Shown in pieces: positions 49,179 through 61,214 of a stretch of 64,000 nt of DNA (its first letter is position 1; each line of letters begins with the position of its first letter). A program made the translations under genes and the position numbers. Under the pieces are notes generated by a model. It was not told where the DNA came from, ran no database searches, and saw only the letters and a program-made list of their open reading frames with translations. Source of the stretch: Montifringilla adamsi. Lineage: Eukaryota > Chordata > Aves > Passeriformes > Passeridae. The stretch spans positions 62,001-126,000 of the forward strand of contig JAGGNK010015336.1 in the NCBI GenBank assembly GCA_017590115.1, written 5' to 3'.

Positions 49179-51414
49179 TTCTTACAGAGGCAGGGCAAAG
49201 ACCAGGGTTTCATTAAAAGCCAGGGATGATCTGCAGATCAGCTGAGAGGCAGAGCTGCAGTGGATATATGTCACCTAACTCCATTTTCAAAAGCAGCTGA
49301 CCAGACAGCACAAATGACTGCCATTCTCCAGTCCTCAGAATGCAGGATTCTATTTGCTTAATAATCCTAAAGCCCTGTTTCTATCTTGGCAAAACTGACA
49401 CCAAAGCTGGCCTAATCTTCTGCTTCCACATAAAGTAAGACATTAATCTCAACTTGGACTTTGCTGAAGTAAAGAAGAAGAAATGAAGAAAATCTTCTCT
49501 TCCAGGTCTTCATATTATATTCTGATTTAATAAACAGGATGGTAATGTGGACATGATACACAGGGTCAGTAGAAGTCATAGGTTCTGCAGGACTATCAGG
49601 AAATCCAGCCCAGTGCAAACAACTGTTTAAATGATAACTATTTGTGGGTTTTATATTTCAAATGTATGAAAGATTTTATTTAATCCATTACATAGAATTC
49701 AGTTGTCTCCAAAAGGTGCTTTCCCAGGAGATACTCATTTTCAAAAGCTCTCTAAACCCTTGAATCTTATCATGAATGTCATGAATGCCCCCCCAAGAGA
49801 CCAGAAGGGTCCTTCTGACCCTCCATCCATTTTATGATCATGGTTCTTCTGTAGAGAGCAGATGCCCTATTTTTTCAGAGATTCCAACAGATATCTTTCT
49901 CTCAAGAAAACTGCTACTCCAAATTTTCATTAAAATAGGTAAAGCAACATCTGGGTTGTAGCTAATTTGACACATGGTCACCTATAAGCTTGGTACTGCA
50001 GGAGAAAAGATGCATCACAGCTCACTCATGTGGCACAGCTGTACAGTCATCAAGGTCAGTGTAGAGTTCAGAATAACACAGAAACATCCTAAAGACTTCA
50101 AAGTTGTCATTGGTGCCTGGAATCCAGAATCAGCTTCATATTATTTGCTTCCCCACCACGACACTGCTTCACTCCCTAAGTAGGTGATTGCTGAGGGACT
50201 GGGGTGGTCAGACACCCCTGCCAGCTCCTGAACTTCTGCTTCATCTCCAGCCCAGGCTGAGCAAAGTGGAGAATGTAACTAAAGAAAGCAGCTCTGCAGC
50301 AGAGAGCACAGGGGAGTACAAGAGGGAGCTCTTCTGTTTGAAATACTCCTGTTCAACAATTGCTGAAACACTCAAATTAAGAAACAGTCAAGAGTCTGCA
50401 GAGCTATTTATGATTGAACATAACGAATAGGAGGTAAAATATAATTGGAAACAATCAGTACTATAATCCCACTGCACAGAGGAATAGCCTGACAAATATA
50501 CTGGACTACAATGAGTTGGATTTGCAGAAGTAGGACTAAAAGATCCCAAAAGTTCATTTTTTCTTGTTTGCATGGCTGGGCCTAGAGGGTCTTCAATTAA
50601 AGACCCATTTCATAGAAACCTTAAAATATGAAAAATATAACTCTGCTCCAGAAACTTCTTTGCCTTAAAGCACAAGTTGATGCTCCTTGCCAGCACCTGA
50701 CATTACTCATGACCAGATAAACAGTTTGCCAAGGGGAAGTGTTCATTGAAACAGAAAAATATTCCAGTCATGTATCATGGCATTGATAAATTAAAGTCCT
50801 TTCATCTATAAAAAGTACATAGAAAATGGTTCTGGTCTTGTGGATGATTTGACACATACTGGTTGATACTTTTTCTTGCAAGAATAATCTATAAAATTCA
50901 TTTGCTTTGCTTCTGGGAAGTTTCTGATGCTTCAGATCTCCACATATCCCTCAACAATTTCAGTAGCTCCAAGAAGAGCTCGTTAGGGCAGAGGAGTAAT
51001 GTGTCAGAGCACTCCAAACTCTGGTGCTGATCTGCTCGTAAGATCTTCTGCTACTGATATTCCACATTCACCCCTCAGTCTATCTTCTGGTGCCTCCCTG
51101 AAATATGTACAAAGCTTTTCCTCAGGATTAACTGCATCATCTAGTCCATGACTCCTCTCCTCCTTGAAGAGTCCCTTCCTTTAAATCTCTCCCTGCTGAG
51201 TAAATTTGCCAAACCACTGATCATTCTTCTCATTGCTCTTTTAGAGCAGTATTTCTCCACACCTCTCTCTAAATGTCACACCCAAAATGAAGAGAACCTT
51301 TGCCTAAAGTCTTATCACCACCTACTTATAACTTGCAGTGATGCACTGCTGTTCACTGCCAAACACACCTGAGGCTGCTCAGTCAAGTCTTTGCCAAAGT
51401 TATAAATCTCTTTG

Positions 51415-51480
51415 ATCCAGCCAGACATGGGGGCTGGAACTAGATGATATTTAAAGTCCCTTCCAACCCAAACTGTTTTT
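51415..51480 (+). mobile_element. CR1 LINE 3' tip, sense
   Basis: GGGGCTGGAACTAGATGATA then TAAAGTCCCTTCCAACCCAA, the terminal part of a CR1 3' UTR. Confidence 0.75.
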
Positions 51481-52628
51481 TCTTTATTTTATGCTATTTC
51501 TTTATGAAGTGGTGCTGCTCCCTAGGTCTTTTTCATCTCAGAGGTTATGACAAAGGTAATGATCCTTCTTCCCATTTTACCTGGACACTGAGGTGTACGG
51601 GAAGGGGAAAAGCTCTGGTCAAGATCTTCCTTGGAGCCAGTGACAAGGACAGAAAAACCTCAGTCTCCAGAGACCCAAACCTACTCCCAATACCAAATGT
51701 ATCAGATATCCTTGAAATAACAACCACTAAGGGTCCACATGCAAACTTTTGTCATGAACAAACCTCACATTTTCCTCATCTGGCACTTAGTACTATGTGT
51801 ACATTTATTACTCAGCAGGGTGTGAGACCCAAAACACCATCTTCCTGCCAATACCAGAGACAGGAGGCCTTGTGGACTTTGGGAGACACAAAATCTCAAG
51901 GTAGTGCTTAAGAAAAAGGGTGAGAGACCTAGAACAGGTAATTAAAGGTGTCCAGAGTTGCACATTGGCAAGTCAAGAACAGCATAAAATCCAGTGCTGC
52001 CCTGTCTCAGCTGCCCTTACCTGCCCCTTCGGGGAACCCATGAACAAGGCACCTGCACCTTCTCAGCCACCACAAAACCAAGAACAGCCCAGCAAGATCT
52101 TTGATGAGTGGAAAGAAGAAAACCCATCTGCATAACTAGAGAGATTAACCAGCAGGAAGAAGGGCAGGGAATGCTTAGGATACCTTTGATGGACCAGTGA
52201 TAGCAACTTGCTTTGTGTGATGCTTCAGTGCTCTGAGATTTGTTGGGCTATAAGCTGCACTTCAGAGGGTGTGCTCCAGGCTGCTGGGAAAGCTGTGTTA
52301 TTCCCCACCTAACAGGCAGATAATCCATACCTATCCACTACAATATCGCTCTCAGGAGCATCCTGCACTACAACAAGATTTATCAATTACTGAATCAAGA
52401 CACCCTCCCTGTTTATTTTCAGAAGAAACATGGAGCTGGCAAATCTCTCTCACATGCTTCCTTTCCTCGCTGCCAGTGGATCTTGGCAGAGAAATCCTCT
52501 AAAGAAACAAGTGCTGGAGACTTTGCAAACTTCTGGCTGCCAGTAGATGTCATTGCATACCAGCAATGTACCTGCCAGCCAGGGAGCAATGCTAAAAAGA
52601 AATACATGTTTTCTAAGTTTATGTAAGG

Positions 52629-52648
52629 AAAAAAAAAAAAAAAAAAAA
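52629..52648. repeat. Poly-A run
   Basis: Twenty consecutive A. Confidence 0.95.
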
Positions 52649-55600
52649 GGAACCAAGTTACTAGCACTCTTACACTGCTGAGAATTAAGCTGTCACAATC
52701 ACAATAACTATGTGAGCTGACTTTGAGTTGTTTATTGCAATTTGCAGCTGTTATTCTGGGTCACAGAAACCCACAGAATTTATCTAAAACCCTCTAATTA
52801 TGGTTAAGAAAAAGAACTCCATCAAACCATGGTTATTTAGCTCTGAAAAATGTGCTTTAACTACAGTTAAGGGAACACAAAAATACTCAGCATGCAGACC
52901 AAAATTGGCCACATACACAAGAGGATTCAGAACACAATGAGTAACGCAGATAGTAACATTACTAGAACTCACATTTTAATATGAGGATTCTGACAAGAAA
53001 TCACAGATATGAAAAACTCCAGTGAACTGCATGACAGCCTTATGAAGTACATGAGATATTATTATACAGATGTTTAAGTGCTGGACTGAGAGTTTAAGTG
53101 CTCTTAACCAGCACTCAGTAGCTAAGAATAGTTTCTGAGCCAAAGAACAGTTCCAGCACCAAAAAAAAAATCCAAACCAAAAACAAACCCAAAACATATA
53201 TATAAAAAATCCCTGCAGATTGTGCTTTCACTTTGCCTTACCAGGTCAGTTTTACTCACATTACCTTTTATTCTGCAATAAAATAAGAAGACCTGAGCAC
53301 TAAGAACACAAGAACTCAACCCTGAGGAGGCAGTGTTTCCATAGCCACTGTCTCCAGGGAACATCAGTGACAGGGCACTGGGGTTTTGTTTTGTCTTCAA
53401 ATTTCAACTCAATATTATCTCTTAACTTGGAGATGTTTTCCCATTTTGTTACTGTCAAGAAGCGCTCACTGAAGGAGCCAGCATGGATGCTGATGTGCCA
53501 AGGCTCCTGCAGCCTGCTTCTGCCTTAGCCTCTCTGGGGAAACCCTTCAGCTCTCCAGTCCTGGGTAAACTGGGTGGCATTTGTGAGTCTGGGGACTTGG
53601 TGACACTACCTGAACACCACAGCAGCCCAAGCAAGGTCTGTAACCTCACTGGAGCATCTTCCCTGCACTGGGCTCACCATTTCAGCAATGAAAAGGACAC
53701 ATATCTTTTGAAGCGATAATCTGCTTTATTTGGAAGTTGCAGGAATAAGGACTATTTCTTGGTTCATGTAAGCTTAGGCCCCACACCATTTAAGAGCTCA
53801 GACAACACATCCTGCTATTAGAAGTTCAAGCTGGTTGCTTCCCCTCCTTTGTACTGAAGCTGGTTTCAAGCTTTCACCTCTGGCCTTTGAGTCTAAAATA
53901 TCATTTCCAGCCTGAGCCTTACCTGCCATTGTGAGCTTTACCTGCCAGTAAATCACACACACCATCCTCCTGGTCCCAAAATGCATCCCTTAAAACACAC
54001 ACAGATGAAAGCTCTCTTTCTCCATTGAACCAGCCTGCAGCACTTTTTGCAGGCAGAACTGCACTCATTTTCTTGTGTCCCAGATTGCTGGATGCTGGCC
54101 ATCCCTGATCTAAAGGCACAGTGCTTGTGCTAATCTGCTAAATCCTGCTGACAGCACAGCACAGGGGTAAAAAAGCAACAGGGCTTTCAGGTCAGGCCTT
54201 TGGTATATTCAGCTGCCTCCGGGCAGACAGGGCACAGGGCTGTGTGTGGAGACACTGTATCTAACACAGCAGATTTCCACAGCTTTTCCAGAAGCCTTAA
54301 AAATGGCAATAACTCCAATTTGGAAGAGAAGGGAAGGGGAAGCAAAGCCTTTGTTTGAAGGATCTAGCGGGCAAGAGATACAGACCTGGAGGGAAAGAGG
54401 CTCTTCAGCTTAATTTTGGGGGAACAAAGACTAGCTGCTTTGCTCAAGGTCATTAGAGCCAAGTTCCAAGTCGGGATGTCTTACAGTCTAGCCCAGAGCC
54501 TGAAGTATCTGCCTGCTTTTCTTTTCTATGCTTGGCCTTGCAGTCACTGCATCTCTAATAAGCCAAGCCACTTCAGAGATTTTATTCTCCTTAGAAATAC
54601 TATAAAAATCCTTCTGCGTTTTATCAGAGTCATTAGCATGAAAAAAAATTGCAAGGAGAATATAGACTTTATCTGCTAAAGTTGTTTCTCATATTCTTTG
54701 CTGCCTGTGTGACTATTAGCATGAAGGAAAACAGATAAAGCACAAAAGGAAAGCCTGGATACTCTTGGAAACTCATTAGTGAGGGAAGTCCCAGTGCAAA
54801 ACATAATGAAACCTTCATCCACCACCTCTGCAAAAGATGGGTGCTCGTGGTTAGAGTTTTTTCCTCTGATTAATTGGTTTCCTGTGGAAAAATCATAGTA
54901 GTGATCACTTGATCCATTTGTTTAATGACACCTTTCTCATGCTTCCTACTCTTCTTCAACACCTGTGAAGGGCTTAGTGTTGATCTAAGCCCTGAACAAA
55001 CAGTGGAAATTTCTGTCCCTTTCTGGGCAAGGAAGGTGTTAGGAATATTCAAGAGTTATACAAAAGTCTTAAGAACAGCTACCAGCAGTCAAGACAAAGG
55101 TGCAGTGAGCTCCTGGCCCATCTGCCTCAGTTCTCCTCAGGGGAGACTTCTCAAACCTTCTGTCCTGTCACCAATTACATTTTGCAGAGCTCCACTGACA
55201 TCCTGAAGCAGAGAATGTCTTTGTACTCACCAGAGGTTTACAGATGTCTCTCTCTAATTAACTCATATGCACTGTTTCAAACACAAAATTTTAACCTCCA
55301 GAACAGTCTGCAAAGAGGTGTTTCAATACCTGCTGGATGAAAAGCAAATTCATTTTGTTCATTTTAAACTTGCTATCAGGTAGCTTGGTTTGCCTTCCCT
55401 TCAGTTTTACAACAGAAGAAAGTGAAAAATAATTTGTTACTAATAACTCCATACCACTCAAAGTTTGACAGATCTGCGTCTCACTCCCCCTAAAGTCATC
55501 ACATCTACAGGCACCTTCCTGCCTGCAGAACCTCTTCACTGCTCTTGGCCTTTGGAAAGCTGGAAGGGTGTCTCAGCACCACTGCAAAATGCTCAGTCCT

Positions 55601-57147
55601 TTGCAAGACAAAGGCAGAAGTTTTTGAGAGCTTCCCAGTTAAATTTTGTATGGAAGCATTAGGAGGGCTGGCTCATGATGTGGATGGCTGTGCCCCAGGA
55701 ATGCAGACCTCATGCTCTACAGAACCTCCCTTGTCAGACATGAATTCTCTGACTTGGATCGAGTTACTGAAACCCCCTTTTGCTTGAATCATCCTCAAAA
55801 ATTATCTCCAGCTGCTCCTGCTGCCCTCACTCCTCTCCTGCCCCTGCTCCTCTTGAATCAATAGAGATGTGAGATGTGAGTTATAACCCTTTCAGAATCA
55901 GGCTATTTGGTTTAGCAGATAGCCACTTGAATAACCTCCAGAACAAAGCTAAAGTATTCCCTTTCATGGTGATGATGTTACAGAATTGGATATTTACCCA
56001 CGTATAACCATCAGTTCAACAACAGAATCATTTGCAATAGTGAATGAACACACAGTAAAGGGACACAGATTTATGAGCAGAAATATGACAGACTACATCT
56101 AATGTGAAAGGGATTAAGAACTCCAAGGGCTGAAAGGCAACAGTCAACAATGGATATTTAAGATCAAATACAGAGCAGCAATAGGTGAATCCCACCTCTC
56201 TAGGAAATCCACTTGAGAGTGGTTTACAAGGGCACCTGTAGATGCATTATGGTATTTTCTTTTTTTATATATCTGTGCACAATAACTTGGCTGCATATGC
56301 ATGTTTCTGTACAAAAAAAGAGCATGCTCCGTCATTCTGAGCTATTTAGGCCTGGTAGGACATGCCAGGCTGCTGCTTGAACCATCACAGTGAGTTTCCT
56401 GGGTTTAAAAGTTACACAAGTCCTCATGTCAACATGAATTAGGTTTTCAGCCACAGCTGCTATTATCTTGGGGTTTGCCATTAATGATGTGCTTGACATG
56501 TTATCTATGCTGATACAAGCATCCTTTTGGCTTTAACTTGGTGATATAACCAAGGTGATGACCTGGAGAAGCAAGGCCAGTACCTCTTCTGTCCTTCTGG
56601 AAAAGCACAGGATTTTCCCTCTGACAAATGCCTCAGACCTCACATAAATGCCATACAAACAGTACTTGGCAACAGCATGGTCTGACAGGTGTTTGGCACT
56701 GGCACAGCTGGAGAGCAAGACTATAGTAAGGGGGTAATTTTAATCTTGTCATCTCGGTCTTTTCAAAGGTGAGAACACTTTGTTCCATCAAGATTTAGGA
56801 TGTGAGCCTCGTCCTTTTAAAGGATCCCACAGCACATGCATGGCAACAACCACACAGACTGCAGCTGTTACTAAAGTCCAGCATCTCTGATCCAGCTTTC
56901 CATCACTGGCTCATGTCCATATAAATCAAGGAAACAAACCTGTCACAGCCAAAATAAGAAAGAAACAAGAATTACTGCTTTTGCAGACATTGTGGCACAG
57001 CAGGCAAACAAAGGAGACAAGTGAATCCTCTCCTTCCAGGTGTTCTCCTCTCTGGGAAGGTTTTAATTTCATAGGTTATTCTCCTTTGATGGTAACTGGC
57101 CTTGCAGGCACTTGCAGCCCTGCTCCCTGTGGCTCTGGCTATTTCAT

Positions 57148-57335
57148 GGGCACTGGAACTGACTGTGCAGGGACATGGTCACAGCACCAAGCCTGTCAGA
57201 GCTCAAGAAGCATCTGGATTGTGCTCTTAGATACACAGTTTAGGTTAAGTAGTCCTGGAAGGAGCAGGGAGTTGAAATAGATGATCCATATGGATTCCTT
57301 CCAACCTGAGATAGTCTATGATTTTATGATTCTAT
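57148..57335 (+). mobile_element. CR1 LINE 3' fragment, sense
   Basis: GGTCACAGCACCAAGCCTGT, CTCAAGAAGCATCTGGATTG, GATTCCTTCCAACCTGAG and a terminal TATGATTCTAT. Same subfamily as the longer sense copy at 16.6-17.4 kb. Confidence 0.8.
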
Positions 57336-59053
57336 ATCCTGAGGCTCTCTTTTTAATCAAGCTAGCAACATAGATCTGATAAATCTTTGCCCTGCATCAG
57401 GAACAGCACTGACACTGAGCCATTGGGTGCACATGGGGCACAAAAACGCTGGGTCCCATAAACCCTCCTTGCATAGATAAGAACAAGCTGCCTCAGCTGG
57501 CAGAGTTACCAAATAAACACAACAAGCTGACCATAAACTCAGCATCCTCCAAGCCTAAACATTTCTTTGGGCACTCAGTGCTGTTTGGCTACTCCAGCTG
57601 AAGAAGTTCTGCACCTACTGTGACATCTCTCTACTTTTTCCCCTCCATATCTGCAAACCTATTTCTCTGTGCATGAAAATAATACAGATGGAATGATATT
57701 TTCTGACATTTTTCTGCAGTGTTCAAAACATAGGAAGGCAAGAACTTGCTTCAACTACAACACAACTATTACCATAAACATGTTTCCCACTACACTGCTG
57801 GCTCTCACCACCTGCCAAACACGAGCTGGTTTCCAAAGGCTGAATCCTGAGTCTCAAAGGCCAAATAGTGTCTGTCAGTGGAAAGACTGCAGGAAACTGA
57901 ATGCAGAGATGTGGTTTTTATGGCCCCCATGTTTCTACCCTGGCTCAATAAAATTTCCTGTCATGAGCAACTGGCATTTCGATTGTAATTTCACATGATG
58001 AATTACCACTATATACAATCAATATATCATAACCATAGAAAGAGAAAATAAGAAGCTGCAATGGGCATAAATGCCATGTTCTCTCTAGTGCAGCATTCTT
58101 CCTTTCCAATCACAATCCAATATTGTTTGAAATTCTCTGAGCAATTGAGTAGCCACAGATTCCCTGAAAAACATCTCAACAGGTTCTTAATCTCATTTTC
58201 AATGTGAACCTTGACTTCTTCCTTAATATGTTCGTCTCCTACCCCGTCAATCTTTTTCCATTGTTCCTTGCAACTTGAAATTTCATTTTGATCATAAGGA
58301 AAACACCCTCAGTCAGGTGTGATACAGAGCTACAGACAGAAAGAGCTAATTCTCTTCTGAAGTCTAGGCATCGAAACTCTTTTTTTTTTTTTTGTGCAGA
58401 ATGGAAAGTTTGTAGCCAAAACTGCCTTGAAATCACCATATTTTTAAAATGCAAATTAATCCAGTCCTGCTACTTGTTTCCCACTGTTGATCACCAATGA
58501 AAGAGTTTTCCAAGACAGATACAGGAATTTTCAGTGGTTATTTCATATCCTCAGTTTTAACCTCCAAGTCTTATTTCTCTGTCCTGCCTAATATTTGAAG
58601 TAAAAAAATATTCCAGCTTTTTTCATTCAGTTTATTAATGAAAAGATCCAATTGGAAGAAAGACTATGACAGACTTCTCATAAGCCAAATTTAATCCTGC
58701 TGAAAAATTCAATAAACTCAAAATTATGCTTTCCTTCTGTTTTTCATCCTTCCGGCCAATTTCTTCAGTGCATTATCCTCCACGAACTCACTGCTGCTTA
58801 CACAAAGCAAAGATTATGATTTCAATTTGATCAGATTTTCCATGGTCAATGCACAAAGAAATTCAAAGAACACAAAGGGGAGAAAGCAATGAACACTCAA
58901 AAGCTTGTCTGCAGAAGGAGACATAAAGGTTCCTGACAAAGATCCAACTGTGTCATGTCTTTTGTATCCTGTGCAATCCAAAAGCAACCTCTGAACTACA
59001 GCAGGCAACAGCAAGCAACTCATTTGTTGGACTAGTGAAGGATTAGAGCTTAC

Positions 59054-59089
59054 CTTTTCTCCTTTTACTCCTATGCCATAGGCTTTGCC
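59054..59089 (-). CDS. COL22A1: COL22A1 exon w3 (36 bp), helix with an imperfection
   Basis: Reads GKAYGIGVKGEK. The glycine spacing is 4, 2, 3, 3 rather than 3 throughout: Tyr stands where the second Gly should be and Gly is displaced by one residue. The 12-residue length keeps the overall register, so exon flanks stay in Gly phase. Splice sites are good: acceptor CATTTCTAG, donor GTAAGC. Human COL22A1, as I remember it, also has an irregular stretch with shortened Gly spacing at this place followed by GEKGEK. This suggests a conserved flexible point rather than an error. Confidence 0.85.
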
Positions 59090-59845
59090 CTAGAAATGAA
59101 AAAAAAAAAAAGAGGGGAAAATGTAAATTTGAAAACAAGGATATCAAACAACACTACATATACATATTTCATGTTTTCCTTGTTATGCATCCAAGATCTA
59201 TCTCTCTTTATATACAGACGTACAAGTCAGTTCACAACTACTATGGGGAAAGCAATTTTCTTTGGGCATAATTCCTTGATAATAATTCAGTGACAAATTA
59301 AACTAAAAACTTATCCCAAATTCTCCTACTGCAGCCAGAAAAAACATTTTTTATTCATGGAAGAGCATGATGTTATATTTCCAAAAGCAAAGTTGCCAAC
59401 AATGCTTCCTGGAATGAATTTTACATAGGGTTAAAGATTTTTTTGCCTAAAATCTCAGCCTGGCATTTGCATTAATTACAGCTGGGGGAGGCTGTTTCTT
59501 GGTCTGTAAAAAGTCAAGAGAGATTTGCATCTTCTTTGTGTTCAGCTGTCTCATATTGTCCCCCAGCAGACATGCAGCTGTGGTAATCAAGTGCATCCAA
59601 GTTACATATTTAATTAGAAGGTCAGTATTAAGTCAGTTATCAGCTGTACCCAGGGATGAAACCTCCATTTGCCCTCTCCAAGAGAGGCCAGTGAGTGCCA
59701 GGTTCCTCCTGGGATTCAGGTCCAGCAGAGGGAACAACTTTGACGAGGGCACACAACGCTGTGAGCAGGTTCTCACCGTAAAGCAGAAAACAACTACTTA
59801 CATTTTCATCTCCTTTAGCAAAATCATTGGGTATTTGTTACTTAC
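59090..59845 (-). other. Intron w2-w3 (756 bp)
   Basis: Short intron with an A run next to the w3 acceptor side (59099-59111). No repeat or further exon recognised. Confidence 0.8.
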
Positions 59846-59899
59846 TGACTCTCCTTTCTCTCCTCGGAGTCCAGGAAGCCCTGGGATGCCTCTTTCTCC
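59846..59899 (-). CDS. COL22A1: COL22A1 exon w2 (54 bp), helix
   Basis: Reads GERGIPGLPGLRGEKGES, six perfect triplets. The acceptor is CTATTTCAAG and the donor GTAAGT. The C-terminal half is highly charged (R, E, K, E) and directly precedes the first imperfection in w3. In human COL22A1, as I recall it, the equivalent triplets also end in GEKG just before a break. Confidence 0.9.
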
Positions 59900-61177
59900 C
59901 TTGAAATAGAAAATGTGTTAATATCACATACTTAATTCATCCCTTTCTTAGACATAGAAGGAAAGTAATGCAACAAGGGTTTGACTGAAATGATGGACAC
60001 TTCTGGTTCCACCAGTCTCTACAGCCAAGATTTCAGCTCCTGCCCTAACGACTGGGTGTACTTAATTGCATGTCTTGAACATCCACATTTTCAGATTGAT
60101 TTTCTATTCTATTTTTCATATGAAAATACAGGTAGAAGCCTTTGGAGTGCACTGGCAAGGCAGAGAGTTTTCTCCTGTGAAGTATTTCAACAGCCCTTAT
60201 TTTTTACTGAGAGAGGAAATATGTGCAAAGGTGCTTTGCAGAAGGCCTAGAGGGTACATGCCAAAAATGTGCAAAAAATAATCTGAAAATATTGTTAAGA
60301 TTTTAGAGGTTTTTTGGTTTGTTTTTTTTTTTCCAATCCAAACTTCTTGTTTTCATGTCCCACTAAATTTTCAGTATCAGCTAACCTTTTTCTTCCCTCC
60401 CACAAGTGTGCAGCACACACAGTCATTCTTCCTGCTTGTTCCAGTGGGAGAGAGGGAAAGTAACATAGAAAAGAGACAATTGGAAAGGTACAATTTATGA
60501 TGATTGGAAAAGTTATAACTGGAGAAGGACATACATAGGGAGCAAAAGAGAAAAATTGTTGATCAAAAACCAAGCAAAACTTTTTCTTCACTTTTCTCCT
60601 AAGAAGGACAGGGGTAAAAGGGATAAAGAATCAAAGAAGATCCAAATTTTCATGAATATTAATCAGATACAGAACTTAAGGTGGTGCCAAACCCAGCAAG
60701 TGCAGAAAAAATACCCGTAAATCATTTTCACACAGTGCTCTGCAGTCTCAAAACTAGAGGTAGGACCAGCAGAGGATATATCCACTACTTGGACTAGTTT
60801 AAGGCCATGTGCTGTGCTGCCACCAGCTCCTTCAATTCTTCTAGCACTGGGAGCTGCTGGGGAGCAGAGGGCTCTGCCCACACACCTCTGCCCAGCTCCT
60901 TCCTGATTCTCACCCAAAATGTGCAAACCAGAAGTGTGCTGTGCTGAGCACCCCATCTCTCACTTAAAAATGCAATGTGCTCACCTATTTGTGCACTGTG
61001 ACTTGAGTACAAACTTAACATCAAGCTGAAAAAGTCTCAGACCTGGAGCAGGACCCTCCAGTACCACCACAGCATCAGTAAGTCTGATGACCCCTGCTCT
61101 CCCCAAATCTCCCCACATGGGCCACAGCAGGATTTAATTTTGTGTTTCTATCAAATTTATCCTGATATACGCCTCCT

Positions 61178-61214
<37 letters not shown>

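Larger units (their letters stand above)
43896..59053 (-). other. Intron w3-w4 (15.2 kb), largest in the window
   Basis: Contains CR1 fragments near 45.4, 51.4 and 57.2 kb, a poly-T run at 46043-46065, an ERVL-type solo LTR at 46919-47484, an old SINE-like stretch near 48.5 kb, a T/G tract at 48910-49178, a 20-base A run at 52629-52648 and a T run at 58380-58393. I found no Gly-X-Y exon. The flanking exons appear consecutive by comparison with the human order as I recall it. The stretches 49.2-51.4, 52.7-57.1 and 57.4-59.0 kb look unique and non-coding. Confidence 0.75.

Noticed and set aside
48883..49245. Phe/Val/Cys-rich open frames, and the Lys-rich frame opposite
   Set aside because: Translation of the T/G simple tract.
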